DNA of 39,518 nucleotides from Metabacillus lacus. GTDB taxonomy: Bacteria; Bacillota; Bacilli; Bacillales; Bacillaceae. How positions within the stretch are numbered: position 1 is the first letter of the stretch; every line of letters begins with the position of its first letter. The stretch spans positions 1 to 39,518 of the forward strand of contig NZ_WKKI01000038.1 in assembly GCF_009674805.1 (NCBI RefSeq), written 5' to 3'. Below are positions 7,932 to 15,753 of this stretch, piece by piece. Made by a program: the position numbers and the translations under genes. The notes under the pieces were generated by a model. That model ran no database searches. It was not told the origin of the DNA and saw nothing but the letters and a program-made list of their open reading frames with translations.

Positions 7932-9382
7932 GCAGGTTTCCTGATGACAGCAAAGCATTGCATACTGATTTATATCAAATTAACATGGTTGAGACATATT
8001 GGAGAGATGGAATACATAATCGGAAAGCTGTATTCGAACTGTTTTTCAGGTCAATGCCGTTCGATAACGGCTATGCCATCTTTGCAGGGCTGGAAAAAGC
8101 AGTTCAATATTTGCAGGAATTTCGTTTTTCTAAAAGTGATTTGGAGTATTTAAAAGAAGAAGCAGGTTACAGTGAGGATTTCCTGGACTATCTTGCTGCT
8201 CTTCAATTTACAGGCACATTGAAAAGCATGCGGGAAGGGGAGGTAGTGTTCAATAATGAGCCTTTAATGAGGGTGGAAGCATCCCTGGCGGAAGCTCAGC
8301 TTATTGAAACAGCGCTTCTCAACATTATTAATTATCAAACTTTAATTGCGACCAAGGCTGCCAGAATTCGGCATGCTGCAGGAGATGGAGTTCTTTTGGA
8401 GTTTGGAACAAGAAGAGCGCAGGAATTTGATGCGGCCATCTGGGGTACAAGAGCCGCATATATCGGCGGCTTTCAGTCAACAAGCAATGTGAGAGCCGGA
8501 AAGCTGTTTGGAATTCCTGTTGCAGGAACCCATGCTCATGCTATGGTCCAGGCTTACCGGGATGAATATACAGCATTTAAAAAATATGCTGAAACCCATA
8601 GAGATTGTGTTTTTCTCGTTGACACATATGATACTTTAAGGTCAGGTGTACCCAATGCCATAAAAGTTGCAAAAGAGTTTGGGGACAAAATCAATTTTAA
8701 AGCCATCAGGCTGGACAGCGGGGATTTGGCTTATTTGTCTAAATCTGCAAGAGACATGCTTGATGAAGCGGGTTTTACTGAAACAAAAATTGTCGCTTCC
8801 AGCGATCTTGATGAATACACAATCATCAACTTAAAATCCCAGGGTGCAAGGATTGATACATGGGGAGTTGGTACCAAACTAATTACCGCATATGATCAGC
8901 CGGCGCTTGGAGCAGTCTATAAAATTGTTGCGATTGAAGATGAAAACGGAGAAATGGCAGATACAATAAAAATTTCTGCAAATCCCGCAAAAATGACCAC
9001 TCCCGGCCTAAAGCGGGTGTACAGAATTATCAACAAAAGCAATCAGCATTCAGAAGGGGACTATATTGCCCTGGAACATGAACAGCCAAACGAAGCTGAA
9101 CGCATTAAAATGTTTCATCCTATCCACACCTATATCAGTAAATTTGTGACCAACTTTGAAGCTGTGGAACTCCAGGTGGAAATCATTAAAGAAGGCAACC
9201 TGGTCTACCAGCTGCCTGAAATAGGTGAAATCCAGCAGCTGGCAAAAGACAACCTGGAGCTCCTCTGGGATGAATATAAAAGATCCCTTAACCCTGAAGA
9301 ATATCCTGTCGACCTGAGCCAGGAATGCTGGGATAACAAAATGAAAATGATTGAAAGTGTAAAGCAGAATATAAAAGAGTAG
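7928..9382 (+). CDS. pncB: Nicotinate phosphoribosyltransferase
   Basis: A 484-residue enzyme of the Bacillus-type NAPRTase group, converting nicotinate, PRPP and ATP to nicotinate mononucleotide. Motifs seen are the N-terminal ALHTDLYQINM, LLEFGTRRAQEFDAA, the active-site AGTHAHAMVQAY with the histidine expected to be phosphorylated, the PRPP-site part FKAIRLDSGDLAYLSK and VGTKL. Start is the GTG at 7928 inside the end of pncA. A strong terminator follows. Length is full and no damage is seen. Confidence 0.95.
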   Translation: MSRFPDDSKALHTDLYQINMVETYWRDGIHNRKAVFELFFRSMPFDNGYAIFAGLEKAVQYLQEFRFSKSDLEYLKEEAGYSEDFLDYLAALQFTGTLKSMREGEVVFNNEPLMRVEASLAEAQLIETALLNIINYQTLIATKAARIRHAAGDGVLLEFGTRRAQEFDAAIWGTRAAYIGGFQSTSNVRAGKLFGIPVAGTHAHAMVQAYRDEYTAFKKYAETHRDCVFLVDTYDTLRSGVPNAIKVAKEFGDKINFKAIRLDSGDLAYLSKSARDMLDEAGFTETKIVASSDLDEYTIINLKSQGARIDTWGVGTKLITAYDQPALGAVYKIVAIEDENGEMADTIKISANPAKMTTPGLKRVYRIINKSNQHSEGDYIALEHEQPNEAERIKMFHPIHTYISKFVTNFEAVELQVEIIKEGNLVYQLPEIGEIQQLAKDNLELLWDEYKRSLNPEEYPVDLSQECWDNKMKMIESVKQNIKE

Positions 9383-9408
9383 GGACAGAGGGACGGGTAC
9401 ATTGTCCC
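9382..9408. repeat. REP-like imperfect palindrome, GGGACA...TGTCCC
   Basis: GGGACA (9382-9387) and TGTCCC (9403-9408) are inverted, with GGGACGGG between them, starting at the last base of pncB. It resembles short GGGAC-type palindromes that I recall as scattered in several Bacillus genomes near transposase-like genes. Only one copy is in the window. Confidence 0.4.
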
Positions 9409-9416
9409 AGTTCTTT

Positions 9417-9457
9417 AAAAAGGCACCAGTCATTATTTTTAATGATTGGTGCCTTTT
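9417..9457 (+). terminator. Strong terminator after pncB
   Basis: AAAAGGCACCA(g)TCATT pairs with AATGA(t)TGGTGCCTTTT around an A/T loop; it has A and T tracts on both sides and can work in both directions. Confidence 0.9.
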
Positions 9458-9582
9458 AACAGGTTACTTATAAATCTGGGCGAAACAACAAAAACCTACA
9501 ACATAGCTTAAAAAGTAATCATCAATGCCTTACATATAGGAAAAAAGGGAAAAGAAAGGCGGCTGACAGCCATCCCCGTTTC

Positions 9583-10065
9583 TTAGTATTGATGCTTCAA
9601 AATCCGTTTCGCTCCAGCATAGTGCTTTTTCCAATAAGGATGGTTCAGTTTCTGAACGCTGACACCTTTGGAAGAGGTGGATGCTATAAAGGAATTGCTG
9701 CCAAGGTAAATACCGACAAAGGAAATATCTTTTCCATTTGTATTGAAAAATACAAGATCGCCCTCTTTTAACGCATCTTTTGTAACGGACCTGCCAAGCT
9801 TGTATTGAGCCTTAGAGGAAGCAGGGATATGAAGATTGGCTGCAGATTCCCTATAAATAAAGGAAGTGTAGCCTGACGCGTCAAAGCCTTTAGGTGTTTT
9901 GCCTCCCCACTTGAATGGCGTACCAACATAAAGCATACCCACGGAAGTGACTTCCTGTCCCCAGGATACGGTTGCTTTTGCACTTGAAGCCGCTGCTAGC
10001 AGAGCTCCAGCAATGAATACAGATAGTATCAGAGCACCAACAGATTTTCTCATAAACGTTTTCAT
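9583..10065 (-). CDS. Secreted NlpC/P60-fold protein lacking the catalytic triad (pseudoenzyme)
   Basis: A 160-residue protein with a signal peptide (MKTFMRKS, then a hydrophobic stretch ending in SSAKA, cleavage near residue 31) and one NlpC/P60 domain. The fold landmarks are intact: GTPFKWGGKTPKGFDASGY, ALKEGDLVFFNT, FVGIYLGSNSFIAS. The catalytic positions are not. The cysteine of the usual FDCSG is Ala63 (codon GCG), the histidine of the usual HVGIY is Phe116 (TTT), and the third residue twelve places later is Ala128. It therefore should not cleave peptidoglycan peptides but may still bind the wall or regulate other hydrolases. AAGGGGGAGG precedes the ATG at 10065. The frame is clean, so this is not a decaying gene. 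Confidence 0.85.
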   Translation of the reverse strand: MKTFMRKSVGALILSVFIAGALLAAASSAKATVSWGQEVTSVGMLYVGTPFKWGGKTPKGFDASGYTSFIYRESAANLHIPASSKAQYKLGRSVTKDALKEGDLVFFNTNGKDISFVGIYLGSNSFIASTSSKGVSVQKLNHPYWKKHYAGAKRILKHQY

Positions 10066-10257
10066 GTAACCTCCCCCTTAAATCATAAAAAGCATTCAGG
10101 CATTCGCCCTTGCAATCTATAGTCGTTCAATCAGATCTTGAGTTGCACTTTAACAAGAGGTTTCTCCCGACAATGTCTGCAGAAGGGACCCCGAATGTCG
10201 AATTTGCGAAATAGCAGTCCGGCACATACAATAGAAGAAGAAAGGGAGGAATGTTAT

Positions 10258-11160
10258 ATGAAAAGAATGCAGCTTGCCGAAGATCTGTCGTTTTCAGCTC
10301 TTATCCATGGCCTGTGGCGCCTTGATGAATGGGAACTTTCAAAAGAAGAAGTGTTAACATTGATTGAACAGTGCCTGGAAATAGGCATCACAACCTTTGA
10401 TCATGCTGATATATATGGAAACTATACATGTGAAGAAATTTTTGGAAGCGGCCTTAAATTAAAACCAAGTCTAAGAGAAAAGATGGAAATTGTGACGAAG
10501 TGCGGTATTCAATTTCAATCTCCGAACAGGCCTGACATCCAATCTCATCACTATAATACGAGCAAGGATCATATTATACATTCAGCAGAACGTTCGCTGA
10601 AGAATCTGCAAACAGACTACATAGATGTGCTTCTCATTCACCGTCCCGATCCTTTTATGGATCCTGCTGAAGTGGCAGAAGCATTCAGCAGGCTTCGCAG
10701 TGATGGAAAAGTTCGATACTTTGGCGTATCCAATTTTAAAAGGCAACAGTATGACATGCTTCAGTCCTACCTGGATGCACCGCTGGTAACAAACCAAATT
10801 GAGCTGTCGGCCTACAATCTCGAAAACTTTGAGGACGGAACAGTGGATCTCTGCCTGGAAAAGAGAATTTCTCCAATGGCATGGTCTCCGCTGGCACGAG
10901 GGGAAATTTTCACCTCTCAGGATGAAAGAGCTGTCAGGCTGAGAAGCACCCTCCAAAAGGTCGCAGATGAGACCGGAGCAGCAGGAATAGATCAAATTTT
11001 ATTCGCATGGCTGCTGAGCCACCCGGCTAACATCATGCCAATCATTGGTTCGGGCAAAATTGACAGAATCACTTCCGCTGTCAACTCTCTGCCGATTACA
11101 CTGAACAGAGATCAATGGTTCGACATTCTGCAATCGTCCATGGGTCATGATATACCGTAA
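10258..11160 (+). CDS. Aldo/keto reductase (YcsN-like)
   Basis: A 300-residue NADPH-dependent oxidoreductase of the aldo/keto reductase superfamily. The catalytic tetrad is visible as Asp48 and Tyr53 (FDHADIYGNY), Lys81 (IVTKCGI) and His128 (LLIHRPD); the strand-loop FGVSNF and the cofactor part MPIIGSGKIDRI are also typical. Length and sequence fit the B. subtilis YcsN type. The ATG at 10258 has GGGAGGA seven bases upstream; the frame is open back to 10138 but that part has no ribosome binding site. It diverges from the NlpC-like gene. Physiological substrate unknown. Confidence 0.9.
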   Translation: MKRMQLAEDLSFSALIHGLWRLDEWELSKEEVLTLIEQCLEIGITTFDHADIYGNYTCEEIFGSGLKLKPSLREKMEIVTKCGIQFQSPNRPDIQSHHYNTSKDHIIHSAERSLKNLQTDYIDVLLIHRPDPFMDPAEVAEAFSRLRSDGKVRYFGVSNFKRQQYDMLQSYLDAPLVTNQIELSAYNLENFEDGTVDLCLEKRISPMAWSPLARGEIFTSQDERAVRLRSTLQKVADETGAAGIDQILFAWLLSHPANIMPIIGSGKIDRITSAVNSLPITLNRDQWFDILQSSMGHDIP

Positions 11161-11167
11161 AATGAGT

Positions 11168-11197
11168 GCATTCTGCTGAGAGGCAGGATGCCTTTTT
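11168..11197 (+). terminator. Terminator after the aldo/keto reductase gene
   Basis: GCAT(t)CTGC pairs with GCAG(g)ATGC, followed by five T residues, seven bases after the stop. Confidence 0.75.
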
Positions 11198-11309
11198 AGT
11201 TTGTGGAAATTCCTGCGAAAGACATTTAATAAATAATCTTCTTTCAACAAAAGGAAATTACAGGAAAATGTCGAACACATTGGTTATACCATGAGTGGGA
11301 GGAGAAAAC

Positions 11310-11531
11310 ATGCTTAAAGAACAGGTTTATGTCTTGGGAGATCAGCTTGTTGCGGTTTTTTCGGTTACGCTGGAAGGGTGTACTGCCAAAATGGAGTGCG
11401 TTCTTTCAGAACAGGGAGTTGAGGATTATGTTGTCGAATACAGCGGTACAGAATCATTGTATAAAGATGTATTGAAACTCGCTTTATCCCATGCGAAAAC
11501 AGTGTATAGTTCTCATGCAGTAAGGGCATAA
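11310..11531 (+). CDS. Hypothetical 73-residue protein
   Basis: ATG at 11310 follows GGGAGGAG with good spacing. The protein (MLKEQVYVLGDQLVAVFSV...) is soluble, without membrane segments, cysteine pairs or known motifs apart from two isolated cysteines. It lies alone between an aldo/keto reductase gene and degQ. I do not recognise the family, and it may be lineage-specific. Confidence 0.6.
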   Translation: MLKEQVYVLGDQLVAVFSVTLEGCTAKMECVLSEQGVEDYVVEYSGTESLYKDVLKLALSHAKTVYSSHAVRA

Positions 11532-11582
11532 GCCTGTTTTACGGCTGTTATGCTGAAAAGTTAATAGGGAGTTTGCTCTGAA

Positions 11583-11640
11583 TTGCGGTTTCAATAAATG
11601 CGTAATTTGTACTATTGCGCTTTGTTGCGGTATCACGCAC
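11583..11640 (+). promoter_or_regulatory. ComA-box-like sites upstream of degQ
   Basis: TTGCGG-TATC-ACGCAC (11625-11640) fits the ComA dyad TTGCGG-N4-CCGCAA in ten of twelve positions that count, missing one base at each end of the second half. TTGCGC (11615-11620) and TTGCGG (11583-11588) are further half-sites in the same direction. The dyad is centred about 65 bases upstream of the start expected from the -10 element at 11686, which suits activation. Confidence 0.6.
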
Positions 11641-11685
11641 TGTGAATTTCGCCTTATTTTCGGTGAAAAATTGTGCCCTCTCCTA

Positions 11686-11691
11686 TACAAT
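11686..11691 (+). promoter_or_regulatory. degQ -10 element (TACAAT) without a good -35
   Basis: TATACAAT ends at 11691, 72 bases before the degQ ATG. No TTGACA-like hexamer lies 16-18 bases upstream (GTGAAA is the nearest), as expected for a promoter that needs the activator sites found further upstream. Confidence 0.4.
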
Positions 11692-11763
11692 TTAAGTAGA
11701 AAGATCAAATGATGTGTCGTTAGCCATACATTTGAATGACTATACTTAAGGAGTGTGGGAACG

Positions 11764-11904
11764 ATGAATAAACATACAATTGAAGAAATGGCGCTACTAT
11801 TGGAACGTCTTGAAGAGGAAATACAAGAAACTAAAAAGTCTTTACACTCTATTAATAACAGCATTGATAAATATGATAAATATACTTACTTAAAGGTTTC
11901 CTAA
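11764..11904 (+). CDS. degQ: DegQ, stimulator of DegS-DegU phosphorelay
   Basis: A 46-residue peptide, the same length as B. subtilis DegQ. The core LERLEEEIQETKKSLHSINN and the following SIDKYDKYTY correspond closely to the B. subtilis protein as I recall it (RLENDIKET...SINKSIDQYDKYNY). DegQ enhances phosphate transfer from DegS to DegU and so raises exoenzyme production. AAGGAG lies at 11748-11753. As in B. subtilis the gene stands just upstream of comQ in the same direction, with ComA-box-like sites in front and a terminator behind. Confidence 0.92.
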   Translation: MNKHTIEEMALLLERLEEEIQETKKSLHSINNSIDKYDKYTYLKVS

Positions 11905-11905
11905 G

Positions 11906-11927
11906 GACCCGCTGAACGGGTCTTTTT
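11906..11927 (+). terminator. Terminator after degQ
   Basis: GACCCG (11906-11911) pairs with CGGGTC (11917-11922), followed by five T residues. The next 280 bases up to comQ are AT-rich and hold no supported gene; the comQ promoter must lie there but no clear hexamer pair was found. Confidence 0.85.
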
Positions 11928-12204
11928 ATGTATTCAGGCTAGAGTGGACTGCTTTGCCATGCATGCTAGTTAACGACACTTCCGTAATTCTCCCGCCACT
12001 GACGAGATAACTCCCGCAAAATTCGACGTTTACCTGCGACCATGTCAGCCCTATAAACTACTCATATACTTGCAGTGCAAGAGACAATAGAATGATTTGC
12101 TCTGTCCTTAAATGTAATTATTTGTTAATATTATTATAAATATGTAAAAAATAGAAATCACCCTATTAAACTACTCAGTAATATAGTAATATATTTTCAA
12201 AGGG

Positions 12205-13137
12205 GTGGTGATAAAAATCGACATTCTTCTCATTTCTGTCCCTATCGTAAGGGAAAAGCTTCGTTCTGCGATTGCTTCCTCCATTCACAGCCCAGATTTG
12301 CAGGCCATTCTTTTAGAATTCATAGAAACAAAAGAACACTATCAATTCGGTCAGCTGACATATCTGCACTACCAGCTATTTGGGGGAGCGCAGGAGATTG
12401 TATATGATCTTGCGGCTGCTGTTGAAATGCTTGCTATTTCTTTTGATATACTGGACGATTTACAGGACCAGGATAATTTTGATGAGCCATGGATGAAGAA
12501 GGATCCTTCAGTGGCAATGAATGCTGCAACCTCCTTATACACTCTGTCCTATCAGCAGCTCATCACTTTAGACCATCCTCATAAGGAAAAATTGCTATAC
12601 TACCTTCAAAAATATGCACTGCAGGCAATGGAAGGGCAGCATGCTGACCTGACTAATTCATCTAAAACAGAAGAAGAGTGCCTGTATATGATGCAAAGAA
12701 AATCAGGCTCCCTGATTGCCGTTTCGTCTGTACTAGGCGTAATCGGCGCAACTGGAGAACACTTGCAAGAGGTAGAAGAATATGCTTATCAGATCGGCAT
12801 CGCAGCTCAAGCCGAAAATGATTTTCGTGATCTATTTAACGGAAGCAAAAGCGATGTGGTCTTGGGCAGAAAAACACTCGCACTACTATATCTTGAAAAA
12901 AGGTTTAACCATCATGCTGAAGAACTATTAGCTTTTTATCAAAGTCAGCAGACCTTTTTGGAAAAGTATGGTACTATAAATGCATATAAACAAAAATTAT
13001 TTGAATCAGGTGTATCTTCCTACCTGAATGTAATGAGGCAGATTTCACTGAAAAAAGCAGAAAAGCTTATCTCAGAGCTGCCGCTAAATTCGAATCAACG
13101 TGAGTCTTTACAGTCTCATTTGATTATAAAAAATTAG
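12205..13137 (+). CDS. comQ: ComQ, isoprenyl transferase that modifies pre-ComX
   Basis: A protein of about 310 residues of the trans-isoprenyl diphosphate synthase fold. The first aspartate-rich motif is FDILDDLQDQDN (near residue 80) and the second is ENDFRDLF (near 210); both bind diphosphate through Mg2+. GQHADLTNSSKTEEECL is a ComQ hallmark. ComQ cleaves and prenylates the tryptophan of pre-ComX. The start is unsure: GTG at 12205 or 12208, both very close to AAAGGGG; a few residues at the N-terminus may therefore be wrong. comX follows after 20 bases. ComQ is normally strain-variable and matched to its ComX. Confidence 0.92.
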   Translation: MVIKIDILLISVPIVREKLRSAIASSIHSPDLQAILLEFIETKEHYQFGQLTYLHYQLFGGAQEIVYDLAAAVEMLAISFDILDDLQDQDNFDEPWMKKDPSVAMNAATSLYTLSYQQLITLDHPHKEKLLYYLQKYALQAMEGQHADLTNSSKTEEECLYMMQRKSGSLIAVSSVLGVIGATGEHLQEVEEYAYQIGIAAQAENDFRDLFNGSKSDVVLGRKTLALLYLEKRFNHHAEELLAFYQSQQTFLEKYGTINAYKQKLFESGVSSYLNVMRQISLKKAEKLISELPLNSNQRESLQSHLIIKN

Positions 13138-13157
13138 GAATAAAAGGAGAGATTACC

Positions 13158-13319
13158 ATGCAAGAAATCGTAAACTACTTAGTTTCAAATCCTGAAGTAT
13201 TCGAAAAGGTTGTCAGCGGAGAAGTAAGTCTGCTAAATGTAAAGAGCGTTGAAGAAGTAATTGGATTGGTAGAAGGTATCCTTGGTGCAGGTAAAACAAC
13301 TGTAGCATTCTGGTGGTAA
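13158..13319 (+). CDS. comX: ComX quorum-sensing pheromone precursor
   Basis: A 53-residue precursor beginning MQEIVNYLVSNPEVFEKVVS, the conserved ComX leader pattern (family about 55 residues). The mature part is the C-terminal five to ten residues, here ending TTVAFWW. The prenylated residue must be Trp52 or Trp53; no other tryptophan exists. Two adjacent tryptophans at the very end is unlike the pheromones I know, where one to three residues usually follow the modified tryptophan. AAAGGAGA precedes the ATG at 13158. Position between comQ and comP confirms identity. Confidence 0.93.
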   Translation: MQEIVNYLVSNPEVFEKVVSGEVSLLNVKSVEEVIGLVEGILGAGKTTVAFWW

Positions 13320-13377
13320 AAACTAAGATAAGCATAAGGTTTTCTAAAAAGCGTAACTAATAGTAAAGGTGTTTTAA

Positions 13378-15675
13378 ATGAAAAAATACTACAACAAGAT
13401 CTTTGCAGGAATCCTTATAATTAGTTTAGCAATTGTGCTTCATATTAGTATACTATCTATTAAGTATCCATTTATTGGAGCCAATGTTAAAATCACTGAT
13501 GAAGGAGAAGTTGTAGTTACAGAAATAGACCCTAATGTATGGGCTGCTAAAGCGGGAGTTAAAATAGGCGATAGAATCCTAAAAATTAATGGCAGCCCTG
13601 CAGTAGAACATTTCCCTACAACCAATTATGGAGTTCTTGAACAAGTCTTTTCACTTAGGTTGGATCATAACGGTTCAGCACAGAATATTTATGTTCAAGA
13701 TTCTATCATCAGTCATCAAGGGTTATTCTTAAATATAATTCCTCTAACCTTTTTTATATTATGTCTGTTCTGCATATATTTTATTTATAAAACTAATAAA
13801 AAATTAAAATTAGATTCTGCATTTCTTCTAAATTTATTTTTATTAACTATTGGACTTGCTTATTTAACTAGCTTAGGCTCAGCTAGAGGAGATTTATTTA
13901 GTAGATATGTAAACCTAACTTTATTTTTACTGGTACCTGTTTTATACCTTCACTTTATATACCAATATTTCCTGGAACTAGGAAAAAAACTTTTTAATAA
14001 AAATTATATCCTAATTGGTTACTTTATAGTTTTTTCTAATTTAACAATTGAAATTTTCTCTAATAATCTTTATAGCCTTAATAAGGCAATTAATTTAGGG
14101 TCTTTTTTCGTGTTGATTATTTTAACTTTTGTTCTGAAAATTTTAGGTTTAAAGAAAGTCAGGTACTCTGAACAAGAGTATTTTGTAAAGGTTATTATTA
14201 TCACAAATGTTATGGCTTTCTCTCCCTTTTTATTGTTATATGTTCTGCCTTATCTGATTTTTAATAAAACATATATATTTTCTCCAACAATATTAGCGTC
14301 TTTTTTGCTTTTAATTCCTTTTTCTCTGGTGTATCAATTTATTGCAACCAAAATTTATGATATCGAATTCATCCTTGGCAGAGTTAAATATTATTCTTTG
14401 TTGGCTGTTATTCCAACATTTTTCTGTGTGGGGCTGATTTTACTGCTGAAAGATGGTTCAGAAAACCCAACATACTACACAGTAAAACTATTGATTTTGA
14501 TCTACTTAACTATGGTAGCTGTATTCTATTTTAAAGAAATTTTGGATTATAGATTCCGCTTAAAGCGGTTCTCAGAGAAATATAATTATCAAGACAGTAT
14601 TTTTAAGTATACCCAATCAATCCGCAAGGCCACAAATCTCTCCCAAGTAATTGCTGAATTAAAAAAAACCATTACGGATGTTCTGCTGGTAACAGAAGTG
14701 CATTTTATAGAGTATGAAAAAGTAAAATATAGGGCTATTAATAACATAGTGTTAACAGACACAGAGTTTCAGCATTATGAGAATGAAATTAATAAAGCGG
14801 TAGAGGAAATCGGCAAAGTTATCGAACTGGACAAGGGCTTTGTTCTAAATGTGGGCGAAACAGAAGATAAAAGCTACATACTTCTGTGTCTGTCTATGCT
14901 TAATACTCCAAGGCTCACGCGCGATGAAATTTCCTGGCTGAAGACTTTGTCCTTTTATACAAATGTATCGCTGGAAAATTTCTTGAAAATCGAAGAGCTC
15001 ATGCACCATTTGGAGAAGATTGAAAAGGAAGGCACAAATCCTGCATGGCTGACTAAACTTCTATTTTCTATAGAGGAAAAGCAGCGCTCCAATCTTGCTA
15101 AAGATCTTCACGATTCCGTGCTTCAGGATTTAATCTCGCTGAAACGGAAAAATGAACTTGCTCTGGCAGAGTTTCATCATTCACCTGAACAGCTTGGTGC
15201 TTATTTGGAAGATATGAATGAGAATATGACAAAAATCATTAAAACAACAAGAGAAACATGTCAGGAATTGCGGCCGCAACTGCTGTATGACCTTGGCCTT
15301 GTGAAAGCATTGAACAAGCTGGTCGCTCAATATCAGGAATCAGCTTCTTTTGCAATCAGGCTGAATGCAGGCAAATTCTCAATCAATGTTGATATAGATA
15401 CACAGCTGAATCTCTACCGTATTGTACAAGAGCTTTTGAATAATGCTTACAAGCATTCACATGCGCAGGATGTATTGATTATGCTCGTCTGCATAAAGGA
15501 TAAAATTGTCCTGCATTATGAGGATGATGGAGTAGGCTATGATCAGGAGAACATTTCTTTTAACACCGAAACAATGGGTCTTTCAGGGATTAGTGAAAGG
15601 GTTAAAGCACTGAAAGGAACAATGGTGATTGAAACTTCAGTCGGCAGCGGGTTTAAAGTAGTGATTGAACTATAG
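13378..15675 (+). CDS. comP: ComP, sensor histidine kinase for ComX
   Basis: A 765-residue membrane kinase. Residues 8-30 form the first membrane segment, about 33-100 a PDZ-like extracellular domain (EIDPNVWAAKAGVKIGDRI), then seven or so further helices to about residue 390. The cytoplasmic half holds a linker, a HisKA_3 domain with the phosphorylated His578 (LAKDLHDSVLQDL) and a HATPase_c domain (VQELLNNAYKHS, EDDGVGYD, MGLSGISERVKALKG). ComX binding at the N-terminal half leads to phosphorylation of ComA. The N-terminal half is clearly richer in A+T than the kinase half, as expected for the variable specificity region. A terminator follows. Confidence 0.95.
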   Translation: MKKYYNKIFAGILIISLAIVLHISILSIKYPFIGANVKITDEGEVVVTEIDPNVWAAKAGVKIGDRILKINGSPAVEHFPTTNYGVLEQVFSLRLDHNGSAQNIYVQDSIISHQGLFLNIIPLTFFILCLFCIYFIYKTNKKLKLDSAFLLNLFLLTIGLAYLTSLGSARGDLFSRYVNLTLFLLVPVLYLHFIYQYFLELGKKLFNKNYILIGYFIVFSNLTIEIFSNNLYSLNKAINLGSFFVLIILTFVLKILGLKKVRYSEQEYFVKVIIITNVMAFSPFLLLYVLPYLIFNKTYIFSPTILASFLLLIPFSLVYQFIATKIYDIEFILGRVKYYSLLAVIPTFFCVGLILLLKDGSENPTYYTVKLLILIYLTMVAVFYFKEILDYRFRLKRFSEKYNYQDSIFKYTQSIRKATNLSQVIAELKKTITDVLLVTEVHFIEYEKVKYRAINNIVLTDTEFQHYENEINKAVEEIGKVIELDKGFVLNVGETEDKSYILLCLSMLNTPRLTRDEISWLKTLSFYTNVSLENFLKIEELMHHLEKIEKEGTNPAWLTKLLFSIEEKQRSNLAKDLHDSVLQDLISLKRKNELALAEFHHSPEQLGAYLEDMNENMTKIIKTTRETCQELRPQLLYDLGLVKALNKLVAQYQESASFAIRLNAGKFSINVDIDTQLNLYRIVQELLNNAYKHSHAQDVLIMLVCIKDKIVLHYEDDGVGYDQENISFNTETMGLSGISERVKALKGTMVIETSVGSGFKVVIEL

Positions 15676-15683
15676 TTCTATCA

Positions 15684-15710
15684 GGGCTTGGCGAAGGCCA
15701 AGCCTTTTTT
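15684..15710 (+). terminator. Terminator between comP and comA
   Basis: GGCTTGGC pairs perfectly with GCCAAGCC over a four-base loop, followed by six T residues, nine bases after the comP stop. It would separate comQXP from comA unless readthrough occurs. Confidence 0.85.
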
Positions 15711-15717
15711 ATACAAT
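15688..15717 (+). promoter_or_regulatory. Possible comA promoter inside the comP terminator
   Basis: TTGGCG (15688-15693) in the left stem and TACAAT (15712-15717) just after the T tract are 18 bases apart. If used, comA would have its own housekeeping promoter starting transcription about 30 bases before its ATG. Confidence 0.35.
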
Positions 15718-15753
15718 GTAATTGAGAGTTTACATAAGAGAAGGGGGACTATT

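Noticed and set aside
10138-10257. 40-codon N-terminal extension of the aldo/keto reductase
   Set aside because: Aldo/keto reductase homology starts at the ATG at 10258 with a good ribosome binding site; the upstream part is not family-like.
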